Shown: piece by piece, positions 16,668-24,634 of the stretch | How positions within the stretch are numbered: position 1 is the first letter of the stretch | How the letters are laid out: every line of letters begins with the position of its first letter | Origin: Bacillus massilinigeriensis | GTDB lineage: Bacteria > Bacillota > Bacilli > Bacillales > Cytobacillaceae | Length of the DNA stretch: 64,000 nt | Assembly (NCBI RefSeq): GCF_900117315.1 | Contig: NZ_LT630337.1 | Coordinates: 2,365,601 to 2,429,600 of the forward strand | Direction of reading: 5' to 3' | The notes under the pieces: model-generated | Told to the model about the DNA's origin: nothing | What the model saw: only the letters and a program-made list of their open reading frames with translations | The model's database searches: none | Translations under genes and position numbers: made by a program

Positions 16668-18083
16668 TTATGCTTCATGTTTTTTCTTCCAACCTTGTGA
16701 TGTGCCTAAAATTCTTCCTCGAAAAAGTGTATTTCCTCTTCGCTGAATCGTACGGAGTACATTGTTTAATTCTCTCGTACTTTGAAAAATTCCTTCTATT
16801 AACTTTACTGTTCGATAGCAAGCATCCGTATCCAACGTTTCTGCACTGGTGTGTTCATTTTGATATCCAACAGATAAATTCACGCTTTGAATTCCATGAG
16901 ATGCCCAAATTCTCGTGTCACTACTTCCTCCTGATGTGCATTTCCAATCTTCCATTCCATTGTTCCTGGCTACTTCTTCAATAAACTCACCATATCTCTC
17001 ATCACAAAAAGAGAAATATCCACCACACGATGTAACAATATCTCCGTTTCCACGTCGATCTACTACAATAGCCGCATGCGTTCCCCAGAGGAAATATTCA
17101 TCTACATTCCTAGCACCATTTAATCCAATTTCCTCCTCGACTGTGAAAATCCACTTTACTTTTCCATTGAAACGAATTGTTTGAAGTCTCTCGGCTAACT
17201 CTAATAGAACCGCTACTCCAGCACGATCATCTGCTCCTAAAATTCCATTGCTGCTAGACCAGGTACCATCTTCTTTGAATATTACTCTACCATCTTCAAA
17301 TATATCAACGGTATCCAAATGAGAATTTAGTAGAATGGTTGGCCCCTGACCTGTACCGTATGAAGTTTCTGCAAGAATATTTCCGTATCTGTCTTCTGTA
17401 ATATAGTCAACAAATGGTTTTATTGTATCCATTACATATTCACGAATCCTCTCCTCGGATCCACTCTCCCCTTTAATTGATAAGCATGTATCAAGCTTTT
17501 GCAGAAATAGCTGCTTCTTTATAAAGTCAATTTCCTCCATTAACCAATCCTTTTGAATTGCTTTTAGTTTTTCTGCTAAATCAAGAAGATCCTTTCTTTC
17601 TATATTAAATCTGATATAACGATTTCTAATGAAAAATCTACCGATACCAATTGCTTGAAATACCCTACTGACCTTATCCATCTCAACCCACTCAGCAAAC
17701 CCTATGGATGGTCTTGTCTTTTCATGACCGTCACAGCATATATTGGTATGAAGTCCGAGTCGGTTTAATTGTCTAATAACGCCAGCAATATAAGTGTCGA
17801 GCTCTCTTATTTTAGGTTCTTCCTGCCCTGGTCGAAACCATAGCCCTTCTCCACGACCTCTAAATTTGAAATCGAGACATTTTATCCAGCGGTCTTCAGA
17901 AATTGGTTCATCATTAATTGTTAAAGTGTCATTTTCATAGCTATATTGAATAGAAAGCTTTTCTAATCCCTCTAAGAGAAAATCCATATTTTTTTCTGTT
18001 TCCCCTATACAATCAAAAACCCTTAAGCTTTTCTCCTCCACCATAAACCCATGACGAATAAATAATCGATTCCAATCTTTCAT
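16668..18083 (-). CDS. M20/M42-type metallopeptidase with long N-terminal extension, in an S-box operon
   Basis: 471 aa. The peptidase part starts near residue 205 and shows the zinc ligands and catalytic residues of the M20/M28/M42 clan: NSHLDTVD (His/Asp), GILGADDRAGV (bridging Asp), TVEEEIGLNGA (Glu pair), a later SGGSSDTRIWA and the final NEHTSAE His. It therefore probably cleaves peptides or N-acylated amino acids. The first 200 residues match no family I know and include ICCDGHEKTRPSIGF. It lies 71 bp after an unknown 118-aa gene that follows a SAM riboswitch, without a terminator between, so both are probably repressed when SAM is high. ATG at 18083 follows GGGAG. Confidence 0.75.
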   Translation of the reverse strand: MKDWNRLFIRHGFMVEEKSLRVFDCIGETEKNMDFLLEGLEKLSIQYSYENDTLTINDEPISEDRWIKCLDFKFRGRGEGLWFRPGQEEPKIRELDTYIAGVIRQLNRLGLHTNICCDGHEKTRPSIGFAEWVEMDKVSRVFQAIGIGRFFIRNRYIRFNIERKDLLDLAEKLKAIQKDWLMEEIDFIKKQLFLQKLDTCLSIKGESGSEERIREYVMDTIKPFVDYITEDRYGNILAETSYGTGQGPTILLNSHLDTVDIFEDGRVIFKEDGTWSSSNGILGADDRAGVAVLLELAERLQTIRFNGKVKWIFTVEEEIGLNGARNVDEYFLWGTHAAIVVDRRGNGDIVTSCGGYFSFCDERYGEFIEEVARNNGMEDWKCTSGGSSDTRIWASHGIQSVNLSVGYQNEHTSAETLDTDACYRTVKLIEGIFQSTRELNNVLRTIQRRGNTLFRGRILGTSQGWKKKHEA

Positions 18084-18154
18084 TTGATCATCTCCCTTTT
18101 GTTTATGGATTTATTTTACTCTTGTTGCGGTGACACCCCTGTCATCTCAAAAGA

Positions 18155-18511
18155 TTATTTGTTCTTCCCTCTTTTCTCGAATCGATCGATAAACACATAG
18201 TAGATGTAATTCCCATATCCACTTTTAATTTCTAGCCCCTGTTTTTCTAATTGCTCCCACAAATACCTGTCTACAGAAAACGGGCTTCTATCCTGAAGAG
18301 TCGCTAGTTCATTTTCTGTTATAGTAACTTCATAGGAGGACTCATTATTTTTAATCACTAATCTATAGTCCGATAGTTTCATTAGAATGCCGTAAAATGT
18401 CTCATCCCATTCCTTCATCTCCTTTTCCATTAATTCCACCACGTAAAGGAGGAATTTTTCATGATCCATTGATTTTGACATATACCCTCTAATCCAACCT
18501 TGTACGTTCAT
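18155..18511 (-). CDS. Unknown 118-aa protein, first gene of an S-box operon
   Basis: Soluble protein beginning MNVQGWIRGYMSKSMDHEKF, with the C-terminal third rich in Tyr (GYGNYIYYVFIDRF). I do not recognise it. ATG at 18511 is supported by AGGAGAGG seven bases upstream; a longer frame to 18619 would run through the riboswitch terminator and is rejected. It starts about 45 nt after the SAM riboswitch terminator, so it is the first controlled gene. Its role is likely tied to methionine or SAM supply, by context only. Confidence 0.6.
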   Translation of the reverse strand: MNVQGWIRGYMSKSMDHEKFLLYVVELMEKEMKEWDETFYGILMKLSDYRLVIKNNESSYEVTITENELATLQDRSPFSVDRYLWEQLEKQGLEIKSGYGNYIYYVFIDRFEKRGKNK

Positions 18512-18556
18512 CTTCAAACCTCTCCTTTTATCCTTATTTCTTAATAAGGCATCAAG

Positions 18557-18718
18557 AAAAAAGGCCCCTTGTTGCAAGCGTGAATGCAACAAGGGGCCTT
18601 TATAGTCCGACGTTATCATTCAAAGCAATGCTTTGCTGGATGGAGCACCTTACCACTTTCGGCAGGTTGCTGTGAAGTCATTGAGCCAGTACTCTCGTTC
18701 ACTCTTGATAACCTTATT
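18557..18718 (-). promoter_or_regulatory. SAM-I (S-box) riboswitch with terminator
   Basis: On the minus strand the aptamer (about 18713-18611) shows P1 GTTATCA/TGATAAC and the hallmark blocks TATCAAGAG, ACTGGC, GCAACC, AAGGTGCTCCATCCAGCA. It is followed by an intrinsic terminator with 17-bp arms (18601-18585 and 18576-18560) and a T run. The known mechanism is that SAM binding favours termination. A TATAAT box lies at 18735-18730. It controls the 118-aa gene and the M20/M42 peptidase, neither of which is a standard S-box target. Confidence 0.88.
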
Positions 18719-18830
18719 AACTTATTATCATTATATGATGAATGTCGGAAAAAATGAAAGTTGTAAGACTAAATTTGTGTATATACGTCCAATTCAAGAT
18801 TTACTTTTTGTGTGTTTGAAGTATTTTTTT

Positions 18831-18857
18831 GGAAGCGGGGAACCGTCCCCTGCTTCC
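18831..18857. repeat. Solitary REP half-element (element 7)
   Basis: Only the right-hand REP (GGAAGCGGGGAACCGTCCCC..GCTTCC) is present, directly at the stop codon of the Pro/Gly-rich gene. No left partner is found nearby. Confidence 0.8.
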
Positions 18858-19352
18858 TTAAAAGCAACTAAACGATTGAATCTGACGTAAGCTAACTCCT
18901 GCAAAAATCCATCTAAATCCCGTCCAACGATAGCCTGCAACAGAGGTACGACCTACAAAGGTTGGATAGAACCAGAACTGTTGAAAACCTCTTAGCCATA
19001 CATAAGTGAACCTAAATAAGCAACCTCTAATACCTCCAGGATCAACCGCAAATGCTGTTGCTTGTTGTTGAGGTACAAAAGAAGGAGGGGCAGAAGTTGG
19101 TGGTCCTACATTTGGACCTTGACCAGGTGGTCCAAATGGGGGCTGGCCTCCTGTTGGGCCTTGGCCTGGCGGTCCAAATGGAGGAAGCCCTCCTGTTGGG
19201 CCTTGACCAGGTGGTGAGAATGGCGGGAACCCCCCACCAAATATTCTTTCACCATAAGCTCCAGAATAATCATTCCACTCATCATATGAAGGCCAATACA
19301 ATTCCTGACTATATGGGATATAATCATACATTTGAAGATAATTTGGATACAT
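18858..19352 (-). CDS. Pro/Gly-rich repeat protein, possible spore-surface protein
   Basis: 164 aa. A Tyr-rich N-terminus (MYPNYLQMYDYIPYSQELYW) is followed by three collagen-like units of about 15 residues built on PPF(S/G)PPGQGPTGG, then a C-terminal domain of about 55 residues (GCLFRFTYVWLRGFQQFWFY, ending QSFSCF) with two cysteines. Tyr-rich, Gly/Pro-repeat proteins in bacilli are often coat or exosporium components, but I do not recognise this one and that role is inference. ATG at 19352 follows GAGGAGAG by six bases. A REP abuts the stop. Confidence 0.6.
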   Translation of the reverse strand: MYPNYLQMYDYIPYSQELYWPSYDEWNDYSGAYGERIFGGGFPPFSPPGQGPTGGLPPFGPPGQGPTGGQPPFGPPGQGPNVGPPTSAPPSFVPQQQATAFAVDPGGIRGCLFRFTYVWLRGFQQFWFYPTFVGRTSVAGYRWTGFRWIFAGVSLRQIQSFSCF

Positions 19353-19870
19353 TAGATACTCTCCTCTACTCAATTCTCATCACATCCTATTCAATAGTCA
19401 TTTACCTATCAACTTGTACCCTCAAAATGTGCATTTACCTACTTTCAGGAATATTTTCTAATTGATATTAGGTGATTACACAATCAGCTAGGGTATTAAC
19501 CTCTCACCCCTTTTACTCAGGCTAGTCTAAACAAATGGACAACACTTTTCTAACAATCCTTCAAGACTGGATTAATGGTTATTTATGGTCCAACCACTAA
19601 AAGTATCCCCCGCACAAACCAGTCCCTATAGAGTAATCGTTTTGTGTCATTAAAACCTATAAGAAATGCAAAAACTCGTCCGTTAAATAGACGAGTTTTT
19701 CATATAAATTTTTGTTATAGTAATTTGCTTCTACTACCCTCTAATGAAACCCCGTTCCGAACGTATCTAGACAAAGGATTATGTTTTGTGATATTTTATT
19801 ACAATAATGATTTATTTTTTCTACATATTTATAAAACGATGAAGAGAAAAGTAATTTTTGGTATAATTGA
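19353..19870. other. Intergenic region upstream of asnS
   Basis: No gene is supported here; open frames are short and lack ribosome sites. It holds a strong hairpin terminator at 19670-19700 and, at its right end, the asnS promoter (TATAAT at 19862-19867). Confidence 0.6.
19670..19700. terminator. Bidirectional intrinsic terminator without an obvious gene
   Basis: Perfect 11-bp arms AAAAACTCGTC (19670-19680) and GACGAGTTTTT (19690-19700) with a 9-base loop, usable from both sides. No annotated gene points into it within 300 bp. Confidence 0.7.
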
Positions 19871-19873
19871 TAG

Positions 19874-20090
19874 CGTGTCAGGGACGGCGAGAACCTGGCG
19901 AAGAAGTATAAGTGAAAAACACCTTTGAGTTCTAACCAAAAGGGATATCTTTAGTAGGCTTAGACGTTACCTGCACGTTAATTGACTGGGTTAAGCAATA
20001 TTTGCTTTAAAGTTGGTCATATCATGACAATTTGGTTGGTACCGCGGAAGTTAGCCTTTCGTCCCTTTTTGGGGATAAAAGGTTTTTTTA
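19874..20090 (+). promoter_or_regulatory. T-box leader of asnS
   Basis: The leader contains the T-box core TTGGTACCGCGG (20035-20046; canonical GGTGGNACCGCG) that pairs with uncharged tRNA. It is followed by a terminator with arms CCTTTCGTCCC (20055-20065) and GGGGATAAAAGG (20071-20082) and a run of seven T. Asn AAC triplets occur in the putative stem I (GAACC near 19892; TCTAACC near 19931); the specifier was not proved. Uncharged tRNA-Asn should allow read-through into asnS. Confidence 0.88.
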
Positions 20091-20120
20091 TTGTGAAGAA
20101 TTACCATAAGGAGGATACTT

Positions 20121-21512
20121 ATGATAAAGACCGTAGTAAAAGATTTATTCAGAAATCAAGATAATTTTAAAGACACAACTGTTCAAATTTCAGGCTGGAT
20201 TCGTACTCTTCGCGATTCCAAAACCATTGGCTTTATGGAAGTAAACGACGGAACATTCTTTAAGAGTGTACAAGTTGTTTTTGAGGATACCCTTGATAAT
20301 TTCAAAGAAATTACGAAGTTACCTATTAGCTCTTCTGTTAGGGTAGAAGGTGAATTTATTCCAACCCCTGAAATGAAGCAGCCCTTTGAGATAAAAGCAA
20401 CTAAAATTGTTGTGGAAGGATTATCAGATACAGATTATCCTTTACAAAAAAAGAGACATTCCCTTGAATATTTAAGAACAATCGCGCATTTACGTCCGAG
20501 AGCCAATACCTTCTCAGCCGTTTTCAGAGTAAGATCTCTTGCCTCATATGCTATTCATCAATTCTTTCAAGAAAAAGGATTTGTGTATGTACATACTCCG
20601 ATTATTACAGGAAGCGATACAGAAGGCGCCGGAGAAATGTTCCGTGTAACTTCAATGGATTTAAACCAACTTCCAAAAACTCAAGAAGGAAAAGTCGATG
20701 ACAGTGCTGATTTCTTCGGCAAAGAGACCAACTTAACCGTTAGCGGTCAATTAAATGCGGAAACCTTTGCGCTTGCATTCCGTAATGTGTATACCTTTGG
20801 TCCAACCTTTAGAGCAGAAAACTCAAATACTGCACGACATGCCGCAGAATTCTGGATGATTGAGCCAGAAGTTGCTTTTGCAGAATTACCGGATATCATG
20901 GACCTCGGGGAAGAAATGGTCAAGTATGTCATTCAATACGTTTTTGAACAGGCGCCTGAGGAAATGAACTTCTTCAATAGCTTTATTGATAAAACACTTA
21001 TTGAAAGATTGAAGAATGCATTGGAATCCGACTTTGGAAGAGTTACCTATACCGAAGCTGTTGAATTATTAAAGAACTCCGGTAAGAAATTTGACTATCC
21101 AGTTGAATGGGGAACAGATCTACAAACGGAACATGAACGTTATCTTAGCGAGGAAATCTACAAGCGCCCTGTCTTTGTAACCGACTATCCGAAGGAAATT
21201 AAGGCATTTTATATGAGAGCAAATGATGACGGCAAGACAGTAGCTGCAACGGACCTATTAGTTCCCGGTATTGGCGAGTTAATCGGAGGAAGCCAACGTG
21301 AGGAAAGAGAAGAAGTCCTTGCCAATAAAATTAAAGAACTTGGTATGACAGAAGAAGATTACTGGTGGTACCTCGAGCTTAGAAAATACGGTGGTACAAA
21401 ACATTCTGGCTATGGAATTGGGTTTGAACGACTTGTCATGTATTTAACAGGTATGAAGAATATCCGCGATGTCATCCCATTCCCTCGTACACCAGGTAAT
21501 GCAGATTTTTAA
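20121..21512 (+). CDS. asnS: Asparaginyl-tRNA synthetase
   Basis: 463-aa class IIb synthetase. The N-terminal OB-fold anticodon-binding domain ([21 protein letters not shown]) precedes the catalytic core with motif 1-like [17 protein letters not shown], motif 2 [20 protein letters not shown] and motif 3 [13 protein letters not shown] followed by [13 protein letters not shown]. The length and inserted loop ([20 protein letters not shown]) match the longer E. coli-type AsnRS of about 466 aa, not the 430-aa B. subtilis enzyme. ATG at 20121 has AAGGAGG six bases upstream. Controlled by the T-box leader; ended by a terminator at 21533. Confidence 0.95.
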   Translation: MIKTVVKDLFRNQDNFKDTTVQISGWIRTLRDSKTIGFMEVNDGTFFKSVQVVFEDTLDNFKEITKLPISSSVRVEGEFIPTPEMKQPFEIKATKIVVEGLSDTDYPLQKKRHSLEYLRTIAHLRPRANTFSAVFRVRSLASYAIHQFFQEKGFVYVHTPIITGSDTEGAGEMFRVTSMDLNQLPKTQEGKVDDSADFFGKETNLTVSGQLNAETFALAFRNVYTFGPTFRAENSNTARHAAEFWMIEPEVAFAELPDIMDLGEEMVKYVIQYVFEQAPEEMNFFNSFIDKTLIERLKNALESDFGRVTYTEAVELLKNSGKKFDYPVEWGTDLQTEHERYLSEEIYKRPVFVTDYPKEIKAFYMRANDDGKTVAATDLLVPGIGELIGGSQREEREEVLANKIKELGMTEEDYWWYLELRKYGGTKHSGYGIGFERLVMYLTGMKNIRDVIPFPRTPGNADF

Positions 21513-21532
21513 TTAGTTAGCTATAAAAAATA

Positions 21533-21565
21533 AGCAATAGAATGCTGTGGCATTCTATTGCTTTT
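21533..21565 (+). terminator. Intrinsic terminator of asnS
   Basis: Perfect 13-bp arms AGCAATAGAATGC (21533-21545) and GCATTCTATTGCT (21550-21562) followed by T residues. Confidence 0.9.
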
Positions 21566-21593
21566 CATTAGATGTTATCCAAAATTTAGGTAT

Positions 21594-21704
21594 CTACTTT
21601 TTCTCATCATTAGTTTTATTTTTTGAGTTCTTATACGTAAGAACCACAGCAATTGCTAATCCAAAAGCAACCCAAGGAAAAGCAGCATTAAAAAATTCAA
21701 TCAT
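21594..21704 (-). CDS. Small single-pass membrane protein, 36 aa
   Basis: ATG (21704) to TAG (21594) encodes MIEFFNAAFPWVAFGLAIAV followed by VLTYKNSKNKTNDEKK: a hydrophobic helix of about 20 residues and a charged tail. GGGGG lies about seven bases before the ATG. The sharp split between membrane helix and Lys-rich tail is typical of genuine small membrane proteins; I do not know its function. It is convergent with asnS, and the asnS terminator lies 30 bp beyond its stop. Confidence 0.6.
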   Translation of the reverse strand: MIEFFNAAFPWVAFGLAIAVVLTYKNSKNKTNDEKK

Positions 21705-21957
21705 AAACTAATCCCCCTTCCAAAGTAAGTAATATAAAAACAAATGACAATGAATCATCATCCTCGGTTTTAGCAAGAAATGCATCTAATATTATTTTAC
21801 AGTTAACCCACTGTAATTACTTTTTTTGTTGTGATATATTCATGAACAAATCCGCTCTGATACTATAATAACTTCACCAGAAAATGGTATTCATCCTTCG
21901 TGCTGAACGCCATTTATAGAGAAATATTTTGTTACCAATTAAAAACAATCATCAAAA

Positions 21958-22241
21958 TCATTGAAATAAGAAACGCAACAAAAAAGAATAAAAAGTAATA
22001 GGATTTTTCTTGTTGTGATTTATGTTTTTTTCATAACCCTTCCAACCAATAAATATACCAAAAAACATGCCAATAACACCGATACGTAAGATAGATATTA
22101 TGTATTCAAATATAGGTGTATATGTAGTGATATACTCACCATTATTGATCTGTGTAACCTCTTTATGTCGACAAACAGGATAGAAGTTGCCAATCCAAAC
22201 AACAAACCGTAGATCCCTGCTTTTACCAATCTTCTCTCCAT
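21958..22241 (-). pseudogene. Small membrane protein gene with a one-base frameshift
   Basis: From ATG 22241 (GGAG upstream) the frame reads MERRLVKAGIYGLLFGLATS and on to ILFVDIK; after the sequence CTTTAT at 22161-22166 the sensible continuation KEVTQINNGEYITTYTPIFE lies in another frame and ends in a membrane helix (IGVIGMFFGIFIGW). Adding one A to the AAA run on the minus strand would join the two into one protein of about 95 residues with two helices. The 113-aa frame from 22299 is therefore only partly native. Sequencing error is possible. Confidence 0.55.
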
Positions 22242-22491
22242 TCAATAATTCTCCTTTTATCCCCTTCAATAATATTCTATTTTTATTATCGTTAACCATC
22301 CACTGGTCATGCCTAAGATATCATCGCTATTTATAGAATCACTTTCAGGTATGAAAAGATTTAGTTTAATTCATTTGATTATTATATTAAAAATAAGATT
22401 TATAGAAAAATATATTATTATTAAGCGTTTAGCAAATAAGCGAGAATACTTATGGAATTTACAGATCTAGCAAAAATCAGACGCTCCGCTA

Positions 22492-23127
22492 TTAATTTTC
22501 AGTCTGATTTCCTAACCTTATACTCAAAACAGTTTTTAATTTTGCGGGTTCAACCTTTCTAAAGTCTGAAATATATATTTCTCTATGTTGTAATGAAGTT
22601 CTTTCAAGATGATTATTTTTAATAAATTCATTCATTAGCTCAAAGCTTTGAGGTTCATCGTCAAATGGACCTACATGAAGCATTTGTACGGATAAACCAT
22701 CTTGATACGTTCCAAATGATGCATCTTTTAGGAATGGATGTGGCTTCTTTTTTTCTACATGGCCGAACGCTCTCTCTACTACTTCCTTTGTAACAAAATC
22801 AGGTTGACGAATCATAATTGTATACATTAATTCATCTTTATTTAATTGATCTTGCCTTCTCCCCTCTTCTGTTAAGTCCCAAATTCCTTCTAATGGATAG
22901 ACCGTATATTCAAAATAACCATTTGGAGTGTATCCTTGCTTCGGCATCATTCTGACTGCATAAGCCAATGAATAAAGAACACCTATCCTCTCGGCAAATT
23001 CCTGTTCATTTGGATTTCCTTTACCGTTTATCATGAAAAACTTCTGTTCCGGAATGGTTACAATTTCAGGTTTTTGTTTTGGGATATAAAAATTCTTCTC
23101 TTGTTTTCTCCATTCGTATTTCATCAT
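22492..23127 (-). CDS. GyrI-like small-molecule-binding domain protein
   Basis: 211 aa beginning MMKYEWRKQEKNFYIPKQKPEIVTIPEQKFFMINGKGNPN; the opening and the downstream YPLEGIWDLTEEGRR and MLHVGPFDDEPQSFELMNEFI blocks are those of the GyrI-like family related to the SOUL/BmrR effector-binding fold. Some relatives hydrolyse cyclopropanoid compounds or bind drugs; the ligand is unknown here. Start 23127 was chosen from AAGGGA six bases upstream; the longer frame to 23280 has no ribosome site. It is downstream of the nitronate monooxygenase gene, 169 bp away, on the same strand. Confidence 0.75.
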   Translation of the reverse strand: MMKYEWRKQEKNFYIPKQKPEIVTIPEQKFFMINGKGNPNEQEFAERIGVLYSLAYAVRMMPKQGYTPNGYFEYTVYPLEGIWDLTEEGRRQDQLNKDELMYTIMIRQPDFVTKEVVERAFGHVEKKKPHPFLKDASFGTYQDGLSVQMLHVGPFDDEPQSFELMNEFIKNNHLERTSLQHREIYISDFRKVEPAKLKTVLSIRLGNQTEN

Positions 23128-23295
23128 TTTCATTCCCTTCTCAATTATTGCCTTCTCTTTTCCTATTATAATAACGTCAGCCAAAAACAAGATCCTACTA
23201 TCCCTTGAGGGTAGGCGCCTGTTTCTATAATAAAAAATGCTTACTCCTTTATTAAAAACCAAATTAGGAGTAAGCACCACTTTTAATTTAGAACA

Positions 23296-24270
23296 TTAAG
23301 CAAATACTTCGCTTATTTTCATTAAATTATTTCTTGCTTCTATATATTCTTGATAGAGCTTTTCAACAAACTCTCCTGCACCTGTAACCTCGTTAATAAC
23401 GCCGATTCCTTGGCCGCTTCCCCAAATATCCTTCCAAGCCTTTGCTTTCCCATCTCCACCAAAATTCATTTTGGATGGATCGCTTTCAGGAAGATTTTCA
23501 GGATCTAAGCCTGCTGCACGAATGGAAGGAGCAAGATAGTTTCCATGAACACCTGTAAATAAATTACTATAAACAATATCATCAGATGTACATTCAACAA
23601 TTGCTCGCTTGTATTCCTCTACTGCACGAGCTTCATGTGTTGCGATAAAAGGAGAACCGATATAGGCAAAATCTGCACCCATTGCTTGGGCAGCTAGAAT
23701 TGACTTCCCATTCGCAATAGAACCTGCTAATGCTAGTGGACCGTCAAACCACCCACGGATTTCCTGAACTAAAGCAAATGGACTCTTGCTTCCTGCATGT
23801 CCTCCTGCACCAGTGGCCACGGCAATAAGACCATCTGCTCCCTTCTCAATAGCCTTGTGGGCATACTTATTATTAATAACGTCATGTAACACAGTGGCCC
23901 CGTAGCTGTGGGCTGCAACATTTACCTCCTCGCGTGCCCCAAGAGAAGTGATAATAATAGGAACCTTGTACTTTACACACAGCTCCATATCATGTTCAAG
24001 CCGATCATTAGATTTGTGTACAATTTGGTTAATCGCAAATGGTGCGGCTGGACGATCAGGATTTTTCGCATTGTAATCAGCAAGCGTCTCCGTAATCTCG
24101 GCCAACCATTCATCTAATTGTGAGGCTGGTCTAGCATTCAATGCTGGCATAGAGCCGACAATTCCTGCCTTACATTGTTCAATCACAAGCTTTGGATTAC
24201 TAATAATGAAAAGTGGTGATCCGATTACTGGAATTCTTAAGGATTTAAGGATAGGTGGTATGTTTGACAT
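23296..24270 (-). CDS. Nitronate monooxygenase (FMN-dependent)
   Basis: 324-aa TIM-barrel flavoenzyme of the 2-nitropropane dioxygenase family. Visible blocks are the N-terminal RIPVIGSPLFIIS, the mid-protein GADGLIAVATGAGGHAGSKS, which forms the FMN phosphate loop and includes the conserved His, and GADFAYIGSPFIAT. It oxidises alkyl nitronates such as propionate-3-nitronate. ATG at 24270 with GGGGGAG six bases upstream is preferred over 24291. It is divergent from the cation ATPase gene across a 365-bp gap. Confidence 0.88.
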   Translation of the reverse strand: MSNIPPILKSLRIPVIGSPLFIISNPKLVIEQCKAGIVGSMPALNARPASQLDEWLAEITETLADYNAKNPDRPAAPFAINQIVHKSNDRLEHDMELCVKYKVPIIITSLGAREEVNVAAHSYGATVLHDVINNKYAHKAIEKGADGLIAVATGAGGHAGSKSPFALVQEIRGWFDGPLALAGSIANGKSILAAQAMGADFAYIGSPFIATHEARAVEEYKRAIVECTSDDIVYSNLFTGVHGNYLAPSIRAAGLDPENLPESDPSKMNFGGDGKAKAWKDIWGSGQGIGVINEVTGAGEFVEKLYQEYIEARNNLMKISEVFA

Positions 24271-24634
24271 TTTTTTCTCCCCCAATTTCAAAACATATTT
24301 ACTGAAAAAGATAAAAAAGAAGGACCAAGGATTCTTTTTATAGAAGTGGAAAATACTTTCAAATAATCCTTCTATCTAGAAATACTATATTTATATGGTT
24401 GTAGTCAAATAATTTTTCTAAAAATTATAAAAATAGATGACAATTCTATTTTATTATTGGATTATATTGGAAGGTTTCACCCTTTGAAAGATATATACAT
24501 TCCACCGTTTTACCGCAAATTATGCTTACTATTCCTTCTACTCTCCCTCTTAATGCCTTATTATAGACAAAATTTTTTGACTTTTAGTGGTAAAATAGAG
24601 TTATAGATTTGATCTCTACGTGGAGGAACTAAAG
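24271..24634. promoter_or_regulatory. Divergent promoter region between nitronate monooxygenase and cation ATPase
   Basis: No gene is seen. A candidate -35 (TTGACT near 24577) precedes a weak -10 region ahead of the ATPase; no clear operator or riboswitch is recognised. Confidence 0.35.

Noticed and set aside
19052-19465. Plus-strand frame rich in Leu/Gly/Val opposite the Pro/Gly-rich gene
   Set aside because: Shadow of the repeat-coding region; the minus strand has start, ribosome site and domain logic.
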